A stretch of DNA of 19,212 nucleotides from an uncultured Bacillus sp. (GCA_937894355.1 CALCRD010000015.1:1-19212), one strand, 5' to 3'. Shown: positions 7,676 to 15,014, numbered from the stretch's first letter. Translations and numbers: made by a program. The notes: generated by a model not told the origin, from the letters alone.

Positions 7676-7787
7676 TCTTTATGGATTTGGCTTCTAATAT
7701 AGTATGATATTGGTAAGAACACTGTATTTTAATTTGCAGAAGGTTCATTTTGCTTTGTTAAACTATATTGTAGGAGGTTGCGTTTTT

Positions 7788-8165
7788 ATGGGATTATTGG
7801 ATGGTTTGCTGGGGAATGTTTCAGAAGTTGATATTAAGGACGTTGAGAAAGACTTACAAAGAATTGTTGCAGATAACGAACGTGTAGAGAAAGCATTTAA
7901 ACTAATACGGGATTTAATTGTATTTACCAATAGCCGCCTTATTCTTATAGATAAGCAAGGTATGACAGGTAAGAAGGTTGAATTCCATTCAATTCCTTAT
8001 AAAAGTATTACCCATTTCAGCGTAGAAACTGCCGGAACTTTTGATCTAGATGCCGAGTTGAAAATTTGGATTTCTAGTACCTCCCAGCCAGTATCCAAGC
8101 AATTTAAAAAGGATAAGAGTATTTTTGATGTGCAAAAAGCACTGGCTACATTTGTTGCAAAGTAA
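7788..8165 (+). CDS. Bacterial PH-domain protein (PF08000 type)
   Basis: This 125-residue soluble protein matches the bacterial Pleckstrin-homology family once called DUF1696. Landmarks are RVEKAFKLIRDLIVFTNSRL, then IDKQGMTGKKVEFHSIPY, KSITHFSVETAGTFDLDAEL and KIWISS. These proteins form ring-like oligomers of PH folds in known structures; their cellular role is not settled. The start at ATG 7788 is chosen because AGGAGG lies 9 bases upstream and the family begins MGLLDGLLG; the frame is open back to TTG/ATG codons at 7704 but without a binding site. It converges with htpX over a shared terminator. Confidence 0.88.
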   Translation: MGLLDGLLGNVSEVDIKDVEKDLQRIVADNERVEKAFKLIRDLIVFTNSRLILIDKQGMTGKKVEFHSIPYKSITHFSVETAGTFDLDAELKIWISSTSQPVSKQFKKDKSIFDVQKALATFVAK

Positions 8166-8175
8166 AATATGAATT

Positions 8176-8234
8176 AAAAAAATAAACCTGCTCTTTGCCA
8201 CAACATTTCCATTGGGCAGAAAGCAGGTTTATTT
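8176..8234. terminator. Bidirectional terminator between the PH-domain gene and htpX
   Basis: A perfect 13-bp stem AAATAAACCTGCT (8180-8192) with AGCAGGTTTATTT (8222-8234) is extended inward by CTTTGCC with GGCAGAA (one mismatch, one wobble). It sits 7 bases from the htpX stop and serves converging genes. Confidence 0.9.
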
Positions 8235-8241
8235 AGAATTA

Positions 8242-9123
8242 TCATCTCATATTTAAGCGTTTGATTCGTTCATCTAAATCAGGATGTGTAGAGAATAGCA
8301 TTGACTTAGCTTTGTTATTAATTTTTAAAGTTGCAATAGCTGTTTGCTCTTCACCTTTCATCCGACTTGAGTAAGCTTTGAGCATCTGCAGGGCATGTGT
8401 CATTTTATCGCGACCGGCTAGGTCGGCACCACCTTTGTCAGCGTGGAACTCACGATGTCTTGAGTATGCAAAGACAACTAGGCTTCCTAAAATGGAAAAA
8501 ACAATTTGGAAAATGATGATGGCGAGAAAATGAACAATAGGTGCTAATTCCTCTTTAACAAATCGTGAAGCAATCCAAGCGGCAATTCGGGCAAGGAAGA
8601 CAACAAAAGTATTGACGACACCTTGTAACAAAGTCATGGTTACCATATCACCGTTGGCTATATGAGCGACTTCATGAGCGATAACTCCTTCGATAGCAGC
8701 GTCATCCATTTCGCGAATTAATCCAGTTGAAACAGCAACTAATGATCGTTTTTTTGAAGGACCGGTTGCAAACGCATTTACCTCTGGTGAATCATAAATA
8801 CCCACTTCAGGCATGTGAGTTAATCCGGCTGATCTTGCAAGACGGTGGACTTTATCGACGATATTTTGTTCGTAAGATGATAATGAGTCATTAGGATTTA
8901 TGACCTGAACATTCATCATTCGTTTTGCCATCCAGCGCGACATTGCTAGTGAAATGAAAGAGCCTGAAAAGCCGATTATCGCACTAAATACTAAAAGTGC
9001 CCCTAAGTCAATTCCGCCTTGGGCAGTAATATAATTTCCAGCTCCAGTAAGCGAAAAAATAATCGAAATTGTTAGTAATACTAAAACGTTTGTTAATAAA
9101 AAATAGAAAATTCTTTTACCCAC
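8242..9123 (-). CDS. htpX: HtpX membrane zinc metalloprotease
   Basis: This 293-residue M48B-family protease degrades damaged or misfolded membrane proteins, acting on the cytoplasmic side. The zinc motif HEVAH is at residues 150-154, and the likely third ligand is Glu225 in SRHREFHAD. Two N-terminal helices (about 5-25 and 38-60) and two helices between the motifs (about 165-185 and 198-220) match the family layout. The length is typical. The start is GTG 9123, behind AAGGGTGA; no ATG lies closer with a binding site. It is a single gene. An AT-rich dyad with an extended -10 lies about 50 bases upstream. HtpX genes are commonly stress-regulated, but no known operator was recognised here. Confidence 0.96.
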   Translation of the reverse strand: MGKRIFYFLLTNVLVLLTISIIFSLTGAGNYITAQGGIDLGALLVFSAIIGFSGSFISLAMSRWMAKRMMNVQVINPNDSLSSYEQNIVDKVHRLARSAGLTHMPEVGIYDSPEVNAFATGPSKKRSLVAVSTGLIREMDDAAIEGVIAHEVAHIANGDMVTMTLLQGVVNTFVVFLARIAAWIASRFVKEELAPIVHFLAIIIFQIVFSILGSLVVFAYSRHREFHADKGGADLAGRDKMTHALQMLKAYSSRMKGEEQTAIATLKINNKAKSMLFSTHPDLDERIKRLNMR

Positions 9124-9160
9124 GATATCACCCTTTATGTTTTTTAAGTATTAAAAGATA

Positions 9161-9185
9161 TTATAATGATTAAACAATTATAACA
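9161..9185 (-). promoter_or_regulatory. Likely htpX promoter inside an inverted repeat
   Basis: On the minus strand TGTTATAAT (9177-9185) is an extended -10 (TG-T-TATAAT), placing the start of transcription near 9170, about 47 nt before the GTG. The same region forms an inverted repeat, TTATAAT (9161-9167) and ATTATAA (9177-9183), which could be an operator or simply AT-rich promoter DNA. Between here and 9364 I see nothing beyond a small GAAC/GTTC hairpin at 9230-9255. Confidence 0.5.
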
Positions 9186-9364
9186 TATTTGTTCTGGGAA
9201 TGAGGGGAATAAATACCAGAGCTTTAAGAACATAATTGAAAGTTCTCTAATATTATTTGTTAGTTGACTTTGATTTACTTGAAATATTTGCTGGAATAAT
9301 CACCCTGTAGTTTATTTTTCTAGAATTATTTAGGTAAATACAGTAGAAATTGTAATTTTCTAAA

Positions 9365-9393
9365 TTGACAATAATATAGGGATTACATAGAAT
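9365..9393 (+). promoter_or_regulatory. Strong sigma-A promoter of the usp operon
   Basis: A perfect -35 TTGACA (9365-9370), a 17-bp spacer and -10 TAGAAT (9388-9393) are present. Transcription should begin near 9400, about 60 nt before the usp start codon. Confidence 0.8.
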
Positions 9394-9461
9394 GGAATTG
9401 AATCGGTGTCAGAAAAAAGTTCTTTTTGCTCTATAACGATAATAATAGGAGGTTTTTAGAG

Positions 9462-9899
9462 ATGGCGGAGCGCATTTTAGTAGCAGTTGATGGCTCAGAA
9501 AATTCTCTTGTAGCATTGGAAGAGGCAGTAACTTTAGCAAAGGTGACTCACAGTAAAGTTTTTATTGTGAATGTTCAACCTTCATTCCATACGATACATA
9601 CAAGATTATTTATTAAAGAAGAACTTATTAAAGAATATCAAAAGGAATTATTTGATAATGCCACAAAAGCGGCAATAGAGTATCTTCAAGCAAATCAGTG
9701 CGATTATGAATTACTTATGAGAATTGGTGATCCAGTTCAACAAATCAGTAAACTAGCAAGAGAATTAGAAGTTAGATACATAATTATTGGGTCACGTGGA
9801 ATGGGAGTGGTTAAAGGAACTGTATTAGGAAGCGTTTCTCATGGGATTCTCCATGAATCAAAAATCCCAGTTCTAATCATTCCAGAACAGAAAAAATAG
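9462..9899 (+). CDS. Universal stress protein (UspA family, ATP-binding type)
   Basis: This 145-residue single-domain Usp protein has the opening ILVAVDGSENS (5-15) and the ATP-binding signature G-2x-G-9x-G-S at G110, G113 and G123-S124, ending VPVLIIPE-like (IPVLII). These residues mark the ATP-binding Usp class, which forms dimers and supports survival under stress; the exact role varies. ATG 9462 is chosen because AATAGGAGG lies 8 bases upstream, while the open frame back to TTG 9426 has none. It is probably co-transcribed with the YdbC-like gene 40 bases downstream, since no terminator is visible between them. Confidence 0.93.
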   Translation: MAERILVAVDGSENSLVALEEAVTLAKVTHSKVFIVNVQPSFHTIHTRLFIKEELIKEYQKELFDNATKAAIEYLQANQCDYELLMRIGDPVQQISKLARELEVRYIIIGSRGMGVVKGTVLGSVSHGILHESKIPVLIIPEQKK

Positions 9900-9939
9900 G
9901 ATGTTGCCGCATTCCATCTAATCATTAGGAGGAAAACAA

Positions 9940-10161
9940 ATGGCAGAAATCAAATTCGAAGTTTTACAAACAGTGGGTGCGATATCACAATCCCCCAAAG
10001 GTTGGAACAAAGAACTTAATCTTATTAGCTGGAATGGGAAAGACCCCAAATATGATTTGCGTGATTGGGCACCTAACCATGAGAAAATGGGGAAGGGAAT
10101 CACATTGAATCCAACTGAGTTAAAAGAATTAAGAGACATATTAAATCAGATGGAATTGTAG
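9940..10161 (+). CDS. YdbC-family PC4-like nucleic-acid-binding protein
   Basis: This 73-residue protein has the pattern of the bacterial YdbC family, which has the fold of the eukaryotic coactivator PC4 and binds single-stranded DNA as a dimer. Landmarks are GAISQSPKGWNKELNLISWN (11-30), then KYDLRDWAP and a final helix GITLNPTELKELRDIL. The start has AGGAGG at an ideal distance. It lies 40 bases after the universal stress gene with no terminator between, so they are probably one operon. Its use in the cell (DNA protection, transcription or repair) is not established. Confidence 0.88.
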   Translation: MAEIKFEVLQTVGAISQSPKGWNKELNLISWNGKDPKYDLRDWAPNHEKMGKGITLNPTELKELRDILNQMEL

Positions 10162-10228
10162 CCGGTGGATTTTTCATCCTTTTTATCGTAAAAGCTTTGT
10201 TAATGATAAAAGTTGTTTTTGAACACAT

Positions 10229-10378
10229 TGTTGATTGGAGCGGAAGACACGCAGACTCCTGCAGGAGCACGAGCTGAGTGAGACTCCGAAGGAAGGAACG
10301 ACCGTAGGAGGCTCACGGGTGAGCCTGCGGAAAGCGAAGTGTCTGGAGCGGAAATCAACATCCAAGTTTAACAGAGCC
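10229..10378. repeat. Structured GC-rich dispersed repeat (full copy)
   Basis: A ~150-bp element is bounded by TGTTGATT (10229-10236) and AATCAACA (10353-10360), which are inverted, followed by a tail GTTTAACAGAG that also ends the copy at the window start. A partner of that tail, GCTTTGTTAA, lies at 10194-10203, so the true left edge may be about 10194. Inside are GGAGCGGA on both sides, AGACAC/GTGTCT arms, a perfect palindrome CTCCTGCAGGAG (10256-10267) and a hairpin GGCTCAC-GG-GTGAGCC (10310-10325). It is much more GC-rich than its surroundings. Similar non-coding elements are scattered in Bacillus genomes. No coding role is evident. Confidence 0.85.
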
Positions 10379-10441
10379 ATCAAAAATAATAATGGTATTA
10401 CTCCAACTGAAAAGTGTTTCACATTAATATGATTTTCCGAG

Positions 10442-10470
10442 CGTCATCCGTTATTAGGGTGACGTTTTAT
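10442..10470 (+). terminator. Intrinsic terminator downstream of usp-ydbC and the repeat
   Basis: CGTCATCC (10442-10449) pairs with GGGTGACG (10457-10464) with one wobble, followed by TTTTATTT. No other terminator is seen after the YdbC-like gene, so transcripts may run through the structured repeat to this point. Confidence 0.75.
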
Positions 10471-10553
10471 TTATATATAAAAATATTACAAAATTGTGAC
10501 GTTTTTTGAAAATTTGTGCTATTATTTGAGCATTGGTATTTATAAGAGATTAA

Positions 10554-10575
10554 CTAGCAGTAAATCTACTGCTGG
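10554..10575 (+). promoter_or_regulatory. Leader hairpin just before the DUF4309-like lipoprotein gene
   Basis: CTAGCAGTA (10554-10562) pairs with TACTGCTGG (10567-10575), nine pairs with one T-G wobble and a four-base AATC loop, ending 15 bases before the AGGAGG site. It has no T-run, so it is not a terminator. It may stabilise or regulate the mRNA leader. A weak extended -10-like TGCTATTAT lies at 10517-10525. Confidence 0.5.
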
Positions 10576-10602
10576 AAGTTTCACTTAATAGGAGGATTTA
10601 TC

Positions 10603-11115
10603 TTGAAAGGGAATTATAAATTATTTTTTATTACGATTATTTTATTGAGTATTTTAGTTTCCTGTAGCACCAAGGACACCGGCAGAGAAGTTAACAAAGA
10701 GAAAAATACAAATGAAAATACGCTAAATTCCGAACCGGAAATAGGAACAACATTTCAAATCGGGACAACTAAAGCCAAGTTAGTTAAAGAATTAGGTAAA
10801 CCACAAGAAGATATGCATTATCTTGGTGGCCGTTTATTTCGCTATGAAAACGGAGGTTACTTCCTCGATGATAAAGAAAAAGTTAATGGTATGTATATTA
10901 TAGATCCTAAAGTAAAAATATCGAAGGCAAGGGTCGGAATGACTATTGAAGAAATAATCCAGTACTTAGGGAAACCGGTTGAATCATACTATGATGAAGG
11001 GGAAACCCAATTTTATTGCGCAGTATTTAAAATTAATGATTGGAAAATTATTTTCTCATCAGTAGATGAGTCAAGTCCAACTAGCTATGCTTTAGCACTT
11101 TATAGTGTAAATTAG
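10603..11115 (+). CDS. Lipoprotein with DUF4309-like paired repeats
   Basis: This 170-residue protein starts at a TTG behind an AGGAGG site. The signal has lipobox L-V-S-C with cysteine 21. After a Asn/Glu-rich linker (about 25-47) come two related units: GTTKAKLVKELGKPQEDMHY (54-73) and VGMTIEEIIQYLGKPVESYY, each followed by a strand pair. This 'G-T/M-T...LGKP' pattern is that of DUF4309/YjgB-type and SmpA-like proteins, which fold as two small helix-plus-sheet units. The function is unknown. It is a single gene with its own leader hairpin and terminator. Family assignment is moderate; the lipoprotein call is firm. Confidence 0.8.
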   Translation: MKGNYKLFFITIILLSILVSCSTKDTGREVNKEKNTNENTLNSEPEIGTTFQIGTTKAKLVKELGKPQEDMHYLGGRLFRYENGGYFLDDKEKVNGMYIIDPKVKISKARVGMTIEEIIQYLGKPVESYYDEGETQFYCAVFKINDWKIIFSSVDESSPTSYALALYSVN

Positions 11116-11139
11116 GTTTAATGTAATGAAAAGGAAAAC

Positions 11140-11170
11140 GGTGCTATCTAAAATGGTAGTGCCTTTTTTT
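11140..11170 (+). terminator. Intrinsic terminator after the DUF4309-like gene
   Basis: GGTGCTATC (11140-11148) pairs with GGTAGTGCC (11155-11163) using three wobbles, with a six-base loop and a following T7 run. Confidence 0.85.
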
Positions 11171-11295
11171 ATGTTTAAGAAAAATATTGCAACTCTCAGT
11201 CGTAACACCATGTGTGAAAAAATATTTTGATAGCGTTTATGTTGTTATTGTTGTATTATTTAAAATATTCAAACAAATATAAGTGAGGTAATTTC

Positions 11296-11550
11296 ATGAA
11301 AAAAATCATTCATTATCTTTTCGGAAAACCGTTTAAAATGCAAGATACTTTTATATCTAAATATTTCCGAGTGGCTTATTGGGGTATGTTCGTTTTTTAC
11401 CTGTTTATTATGAGTCTCTTTATATTAAATACTATTTATTATCCTAATGGAATTATTGGCTTGATTATTGTGGCAATCTTTTTTCCTGTAGTATTTAGAC
11501 TTACTTATAGCCTTGTAGGTAAAGCAAATGGCTGGGAAAAGGAAGCTTAA
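11296..11550 (+). CDS. Small two-helix membrane protein of unknown function
   Basis: This 84-residue protein has a basic N-terminus (MKKIIHYLFGKPFKMQ), a first membrane helix at about 27-47, a short turn YYPNG and a second helix at about 52-73, ending in a charged tail. It has a good ribosome site (GAGGTAA) 8 bases before ATG. I recognise no family motif. It is isolated: a terminator precedes it and its own promoter is unclear. No obvious terminator follows it, although the next gene has its own promoter. That the gene is real is likely from the binding site and the consistent membrane pattern. Confidence 0.75.
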   Translation: MKKIIHYLFGKPFKMQDTFISKYFRVAYWGMFVFYLFIMSLFILNTIYYPNGIIGLIIVAIFFPVVFRLTYSLVGKANGWEKEA

Positions 11551-11657
11551 TTTTTGCAAGCGACCCTAGGGTTAGCAGATCCTTTTACGGAGAAATAGTC
11601 AAAATCCCTTTGCATTAAACAATTTTCTGATATTTCAAAAAATATTTTATGCTATCG

Positions 11658-11686
11658 CTTACATTTTTGTAAAAATATGTTATAAT
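11658..11686 (+). promoter_or_regulatory. Sigma-A promoter of the thioesterase gene
   Basis: CTTACA (11658-11663), a 17-bp spacer and a perfect TATAAT (11681-11686) preceded by TG (extended -10) are present. The spacer is nearly palindromic (ACATTTTT...AAAAATATGT), which could be an operator or chance in AT-rich DNA. Confidence 0.65.
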
Positions 11687-11709
11687 ATTCTGAAAAAGGG
11701 GGTTTTATA

Positions 11710-12195
11710 GTGGAAGAGACAATGGTAAAAGCAATACAAGATGAGTATCCAGATGATTTTGCATGGTGTTATGGATGTGGCCGTTTGAATGAAGATGGGC
11801 ATCATTTTCGGACAGGTTGGCAAGGTGAACAAACATTAACAATTTATAAACCCGAACCAGAACACAAAGCTTTACCAGGTTTTGTTTATGGTGGAATTGT
11901 CGCATCGTTAATTGATTGTCATGGTACAGGTTCAGCTGCATTATTTTTACATAGAAAGAATGGTCATGAAGTCGGCGAAGGAGCAGAACCGCCTCGCTTT
12001 GTAACCGCTTCCTTACATGTGGATTTTCTTAAACCTACCCCGCATGGTATAGATTTAAGAGCAATTGGAAATGTTGAAGAAATTCATCCCAAGAAGTTTA
12101 AAGTGACGACAGAGGTTTATGCGAATGATACGCTATGTGCACGTGGTGAAGTTGTTGCAGTCGTAATGCCTAGTACTTTTTTGCAAAATAAATAA
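11710..12195 (+). CDS. PaaI-type hotdog thioesterase
   Basis: This 161-residue single hotdog-fold protein is of the PaaI/acyl-CoA thioesterase family. Landmarks are an N-terminal CYGCGRLNEDGHHF (22-35), the hot-dog helix GFVYGGIVASLIDCHGTGSA (about 57-76) with the family's G-G-x-x-x-x-x-D pattern (Asp69), and LHVDFLKPTPHG (about 102-113). Such enzymes hydrolyse acyl-CoA or aryl-CoA thioesters in the cytoplasm; the substrate cannot be told from sequence. The start is GTG 11710 because AAAGGGGG lies 8 bases upstream, while ATG 11722 would be too far. A terminator follows. The CxxC pair is common in this subgroup and may bind metal or be structural. Confidence 0.87.
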   Translation: MEETMVKAIQDEYPDDFAWCYGCGRLNEDGHHFRTGWQGEQTLTIYKPEPEHKALPGFVYGGIVASLIDCHGTGSAALFLHRKNGHEVGEGAEPPRFVTASLHVDFLKPTPHGIDLRAIGNVEEIHPKKFKVTTEVYANDTLCARGEVVAVVMPSTFLQNK

Positions 12196-12207
12196 GAATC
12201 ATATAGT

Positions 12208-12240
12208 AAAAGCAGGAGCACATTTTCCTGCTTTTTTATT
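12208..12240 (+). terminator. Intrinsic terminator after the thioesterase gene
   Basis: AAAAGCAGGA (12208-12217) pairs with TCCTGCTTTT (12226-12235) around an eight-base loop, followed by a T-rich tract. Confidence 0.9.
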
Positions 12241-12247
12241 TTGGTTT

Positions 12248-12351
12248 TCACACATCACCAGATTTTGCATGTATATTCCAGAAAATATGGAATTCAATGT
12301 GTGATTAGTCATTGTTTATCACAGTGTTTTTGCCTTAAAATTCAAACTGTG
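12248..12351. repeat. Cluster of nested inverted repeats in the thioesterase-recQ gap
   Basis: Within the 353-base gap (12196-12548), TCACACAT (12248-12255) and ATGTGTGA (12297-12304) are perfect inverted arms. Inside them is ATTCCA (12275-12280) with TGGAAT (12288-12293). A second dyad follows, CACAGT (12320-12325) with ACTGTG (12346-12351). No gene was found here on either strand. The role is unknown: it could be a small structured RNA, an operator or a degraded repeat. From 12352 to 12470 I see nothing. Confidence 0.5.
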
Positions 12352-12470
12352 TAGGTAAGTTGATATTCTTCTAGAAAAGTTAACAAGGATTTTGTACACT
12401 TTAATAACTTGCTTAATCATCCATTTCTCAAAACGGTAAAATCCAACACCCCAAAACTCCTCAAGTTTGC

Positions 12471-12499
12471 TTCAAATGTAGAACCACTCGCTGTATAAT
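12471..12499 (+). promoter_or_regulatory. Sigma-A promoter of recQ
   Basis: TTCAAA (12471-12476), a 17-bp spacer and a perfect TATAAT (12494-12499) are present, about 50 bases before the recQ start. The -35 matches four of six consensus positions. Confidence 0.65.
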
Positions 12500-12548
12500 A
12501 GAAAGATATTAAAACTACTAGTCTCCTAGTTAAAAGGAGGAACCCTTA

Positions 12549-14687
12549 TTGTCTTTGCAAATAGCGCAACAAATATTAAAAACTCACTTTGGATACGATG
12601 ATTTCCGTAGCGGCCAAAAATCAACTCTTGAGCATGTGTTCTCGGGTCAAAATACTTTATGTGTCATGCCTACAGGCGGAGGTAAATCACTTTGTTATCA
12701 AATTCCTGCCCTCGTTTTGCCAGGAACCACGATTGTCATCTCACCACTTATCTCGTTGATGAAAGATCAAGTTGACACTCTCCAACAATTAGGAATTGCT
12801 TCCACTTATATCAATAGCAGTTTAACGGTTAGTGAAATCCGAGATCGCATGACTAGAGCCCGGCTCGGAGAGTACAAGCTATTATATATTTCACCTGAAC
12901 GGTTAGAGTCGGGTCTATTTTTACAAGAATTAGGTGAACTTGAAATACCACTAATTGCCGTGGATGAGGCGCATTGTATATCGCAATGGGGACACGATTT
13001 TCGGCCAAGTTATATGTATATCTCTAGTATTCTTAATCATATTCAAACAAGACCGATTGTATTGGCGTTAACGGCGACAGCAACCGCACAGGTACGCCAA
13101 GATATATGTCAATCTTTAAACATCGGTCAAGAAGTAGTTACCAGCTTTGAACGAAATAATCTTTCATTTTCAGTTGTTAAGGGTCAGGACCGCGACCGCT
13201 TCTTGCTTGATTATGTAAAAAAGAATGATCGTGAATCAGGTATTATTTATGCGGCAACCCGGAAAATGGTTGACCAAATTTATCAAACATTAACGAAAGC
13301 AAAAGTGAAAATTGCGCGTTATCATGCGGGTTTAAGTGATAAGGAACGGCTTGAACAGCAAAATGCTTTTTTACGAGATGAAAAACCTCTTATGGTCGCA
13401 ACCTCTGCGTTTGGAATGGGGATTGATAAATCGAATGTCCGGTTTGTTATTCATTATCAAATGCCTAGAAATATGGAGAGCTACTATCAAGAAGCTGGAA
13501 GAGCTGGGCGAGATGGACTTGATAGTACATGTATATTACTGTATGGACCGAGTGACACCCAAATCCACCGTTTTTTGATTGACCAAACTTTAGATCGAAC
13601 CCGCATTCATATGGAACTTGAAAAACTGCATCAAATGGTTGGTTATTGCCATACAGAAAACTGTTTGCAATCATGGATTGTTGAATATTTTAATGAGGCA
13701 TCACAGGGGGATTGTGGCCGTTGTAGCAATTGTACTGACACAAGACAGGCTGTAGATGTAACCAAGGAAGCACAAATTGTTCTTTCCTGTATAGTAAGAA
13801 TGGGGCAACGATTTGGAAAGGCTGTTGTAGCACAGGTCCTGACAGGATCAAAAAGTAAAAAAATTACCCAATTTAATTTTCACCAGCTACCCACTTATGG
13901 AATGCTGCAAACTAGGAGTGCCAAGGATGTTACTGAGTTTATTGATTATCTAATTACTGAAGAGCTAATTGGCATAGAAGCTGGTCAGTTTCCAACTATT
14001 TATGTAACCAATAAAGGAAAAGAAGTATTAACTGGTCAACAAATGGTCCAGCGCAAAGAGGAAATCCAAGCAAAAACGATTTCCAAAGCTGATCCATTAT
14101 TCGAGGAATTACGTCTGTTGCGAAAAAATATTGCTGAACAACAAAAGGTTCCGCCTTTTGTGATTTTTTCAGATACAAGCTTACAGGATATGTGCTTGAA
14201 ATTGCCAAAAAACAACGAAGAATTTTTAACTGTAAAAGGGGTAGGAACTCATAAGTTAGAGAAATATGGACTTGAATTTATCCAAGCCATCCGCAAATAT
14301 TGTGAAGAAAACCCAGATAGAACAAGCGAGAATGAGCTTGTAAGTATTGATATGAAAAAGAACAAACCAAAAAGAGAAACGAAGCAACCTAATGGAACAC
14401 CTTCCCATCTAGTTTCCTATGAGCTGTATGTAACAGGGTTGACGTTGGCGGAAATTGCCCACGAACGAAATATGTCATTAATTACTGTTCAATCGCATAT
14501 CATCAGAAGCGCAGAAGAAGGTCACCCCATCGATTGGGAGAAGGAGCTTCCTAATGAATTTTTACCGTTAATAGAAGCTGCAGTAAAGGAAGCAGCAACA
14601 GATAAACTAAAACCAATTAAAGAATTGTTGCCAGAAGAAGTTACCTATTTCATGATTCGGGCATATTTCTTTTTGAAAAGCCAATAA
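12549..14687 (+). CDS. recQ: RecQ ATP-dependent DNA helicase
   Basis: This 712-residue superfamily 2, 3'-5' DNA helicase acts in recombination and repair. Motif 0 is FGYDDFRSGQ (14-23), Walker A is MPTGGGKS with Lys46, the DEAH box is 139-142, and motif VI is YYQEAGRAGRDG. The RecQ zinc domain has four cysteines, C372, C389, C392 and C395, with the same 17-3-3 spacing as in E. coli RecQ. A winged-helix (RQC) region, an HRDC domain (about 514-590) and a C-terminal helix-turn-helix part (about 620-712, 'YELYVTGLTLAEIAHERN') follow. The length matches the longer RecQ type with the HTH tail, beyond the shorter Bacillus RecS. The TTG start has AAGGAGG eight bases upstream. It is a single-gene unit with its own promoter and terminator. 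Confidence 0.97.
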   Translation: MSLQIAQQILKTHFGYDDFRSGQKSTLEHVFSGQNTLCVMPTGGGKSLCYQIPALVLPGTTIVISPLISLMKDQVDTLQQLGIASTYINSSLTVSEIRDRMTRARLGEYKLLYISPERLESGLFLQELGELEIPLIAVDEAHCISQWGHDFRPSYMYISSILNHIQTRPIVLALTATATAQVRQDICQSLNIGQEVVTSFERNNLSFSVVKGQDRDRFLLDYVKKNDRESGIIYAATRKMVDQIYQTLTKAKVKIARYHAGLSDKERLEQQNAFLRDEKPLMVATSAFGMGIDKSNVRFVIHYQMPRNMESYYQEAGRAGRDGLDSTCILLYGPSDTQIHRFLIDQTLDRTRIHMELEKLHQMVGYCHTENCLQSWIVEYFNEASQGDCGRCSNCTDTRQAVDVTKEAQIVLSCIVRMGQRFGKAVVAQVLTGSKSKKITQFNFHQLPTYGMLQTRSAKDVTEFIDYLITEELIGIEAGQFPTIYVTNKGKEVLTGQQMVQRKEEIQAKTISKADPLFEELRLLRKNIAEQQKVPPFVIFSDTSLQDMCLKLPKNNEEFLTVKGVGTHKLEKYGLEFIQAIRKYCEENPDRTSENELVSIDMKKNKPKRETKQPNGTPSHLVSYELYVTGLTLAEIAHERNMSLITVQSHIIRSAEEGHPIDWEKELPNEFLPLIEAAVKEAATDKLKPIKELLPEEVTYFMIRAYFFLKSQ

Positions 14688-14783
14688 TAATTATTAAGAA
14701 AAGCTGAAATTCACTAAGTGCTAGGTGCTAGGATGCTTGCACTGGACAATCGTCTAGGGTTGAAAAATTTTGCCTTCTGTATT

Positions 14784-14831
14784 AAAACAAGTCTAAAGTC
14801 CAATTAATACCGGAAATAGGCTTGTTTTTTT
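14784..14831 (+). terminator. Intrinsic terminator after recQ
   Basis: AAAACAAGTCTA (14784-14795) pairs with TAGGCTTGTTTT (14817-14828), twelve pairs with one wobble, followed by T-run. Between recQ and this hairpin (14688-14783) only a short direct repeat GTGCTAG is seen. Confidence 0.85.
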
Positions 14832-14917
14832 GATGGAGCGAGAAAAAATTGGTATATGAAAAAATCTTTTTGAAAACGCATTCATTTTTTATTTTTCTAA
14901 ATTGTTATACAACAGTG

Positions 14918-14926
14918 TGATATAAT
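14918..14926 (+). promoter_or_regulatory. Extended -10 promoter of the crotonase gene
   Basis: TGATATAAT (TGn plus perfect TATAAT at 14921-14926) is an extended -10 with no good -35 at 17 bp. Transcription would begin near 14933, giving a leader of about 110 nt that holds a hairpin (14944-14972) and an 18-bp palindrome (14997-15014). The region 14832-14917 shows nothing else. Confidence 0.6.
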
Positions 14927-14943
14927 AACTTAAGCGGAATATT

Positions 14944-14972
14944 CTCTCTATTGATTTGTTATTAATAGAGGG
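14944..14972 (+). promoter_or_regulatory. Leader hairpin before the crotonase gene
   Basis: CTCTCTATT (14944-14952) and AATAGAGGG (14964-14972) pair over nine bases, with one T-G wobble and an 11-base loop. There is no T-run after it, so it is probably not a terminator; it may act in the mRNA leader. Confidence 0.4.
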
Positions 14973-14996
14973 AACTCTGTTCAATTATTAAGTATA

Positions 14997-15014
14997 TTGA
15001 TAAATCATTATCAA
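14997..15014. promoter_or_regulatory. Perfect-arm palindrome, candidate operator
   Basis: TTGATAA-ATCA-TTATCAA has perfect 7-bp arms and a 4-bp spacer, 28 bases before the crotonase ATG and about 65 bases after the proposed transcription start. The symmetry suggests a dimeric repressor site acting as a roadblock, or a small RNA hairpin near the ribosome site. It resembles a Fur box but the half-sites are one base too far apart. Confidence 0.45.

Noticed and set aside
7704..7787. N-terminal extension of the PH-domain protein
   Set aside because: No ribosome site before 7704; AGGAGG precedes ATG 7788, and the family begins there.
10235..10432. Open frame of 65 codons through the repeat
   Set aside because: It lies on the structured repeat, has no ribosome site and is Arg/Ser/Thr-rich in the way of non-coding GC-rich DNA.
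11563..11577. Palindrome ACCCTAGGGT
   Set aside because: Ten bases, isolated, no T-run or promoter nearby; too short to call.
14997..15014. Fur box reading of TTGATAAATCATTATCAA
   Set aside because: The half-site spacing is one base longer than the 7-1-7 Fur pattern and the gene is not iron-related, so it is listed only as an unassigned palindrome.
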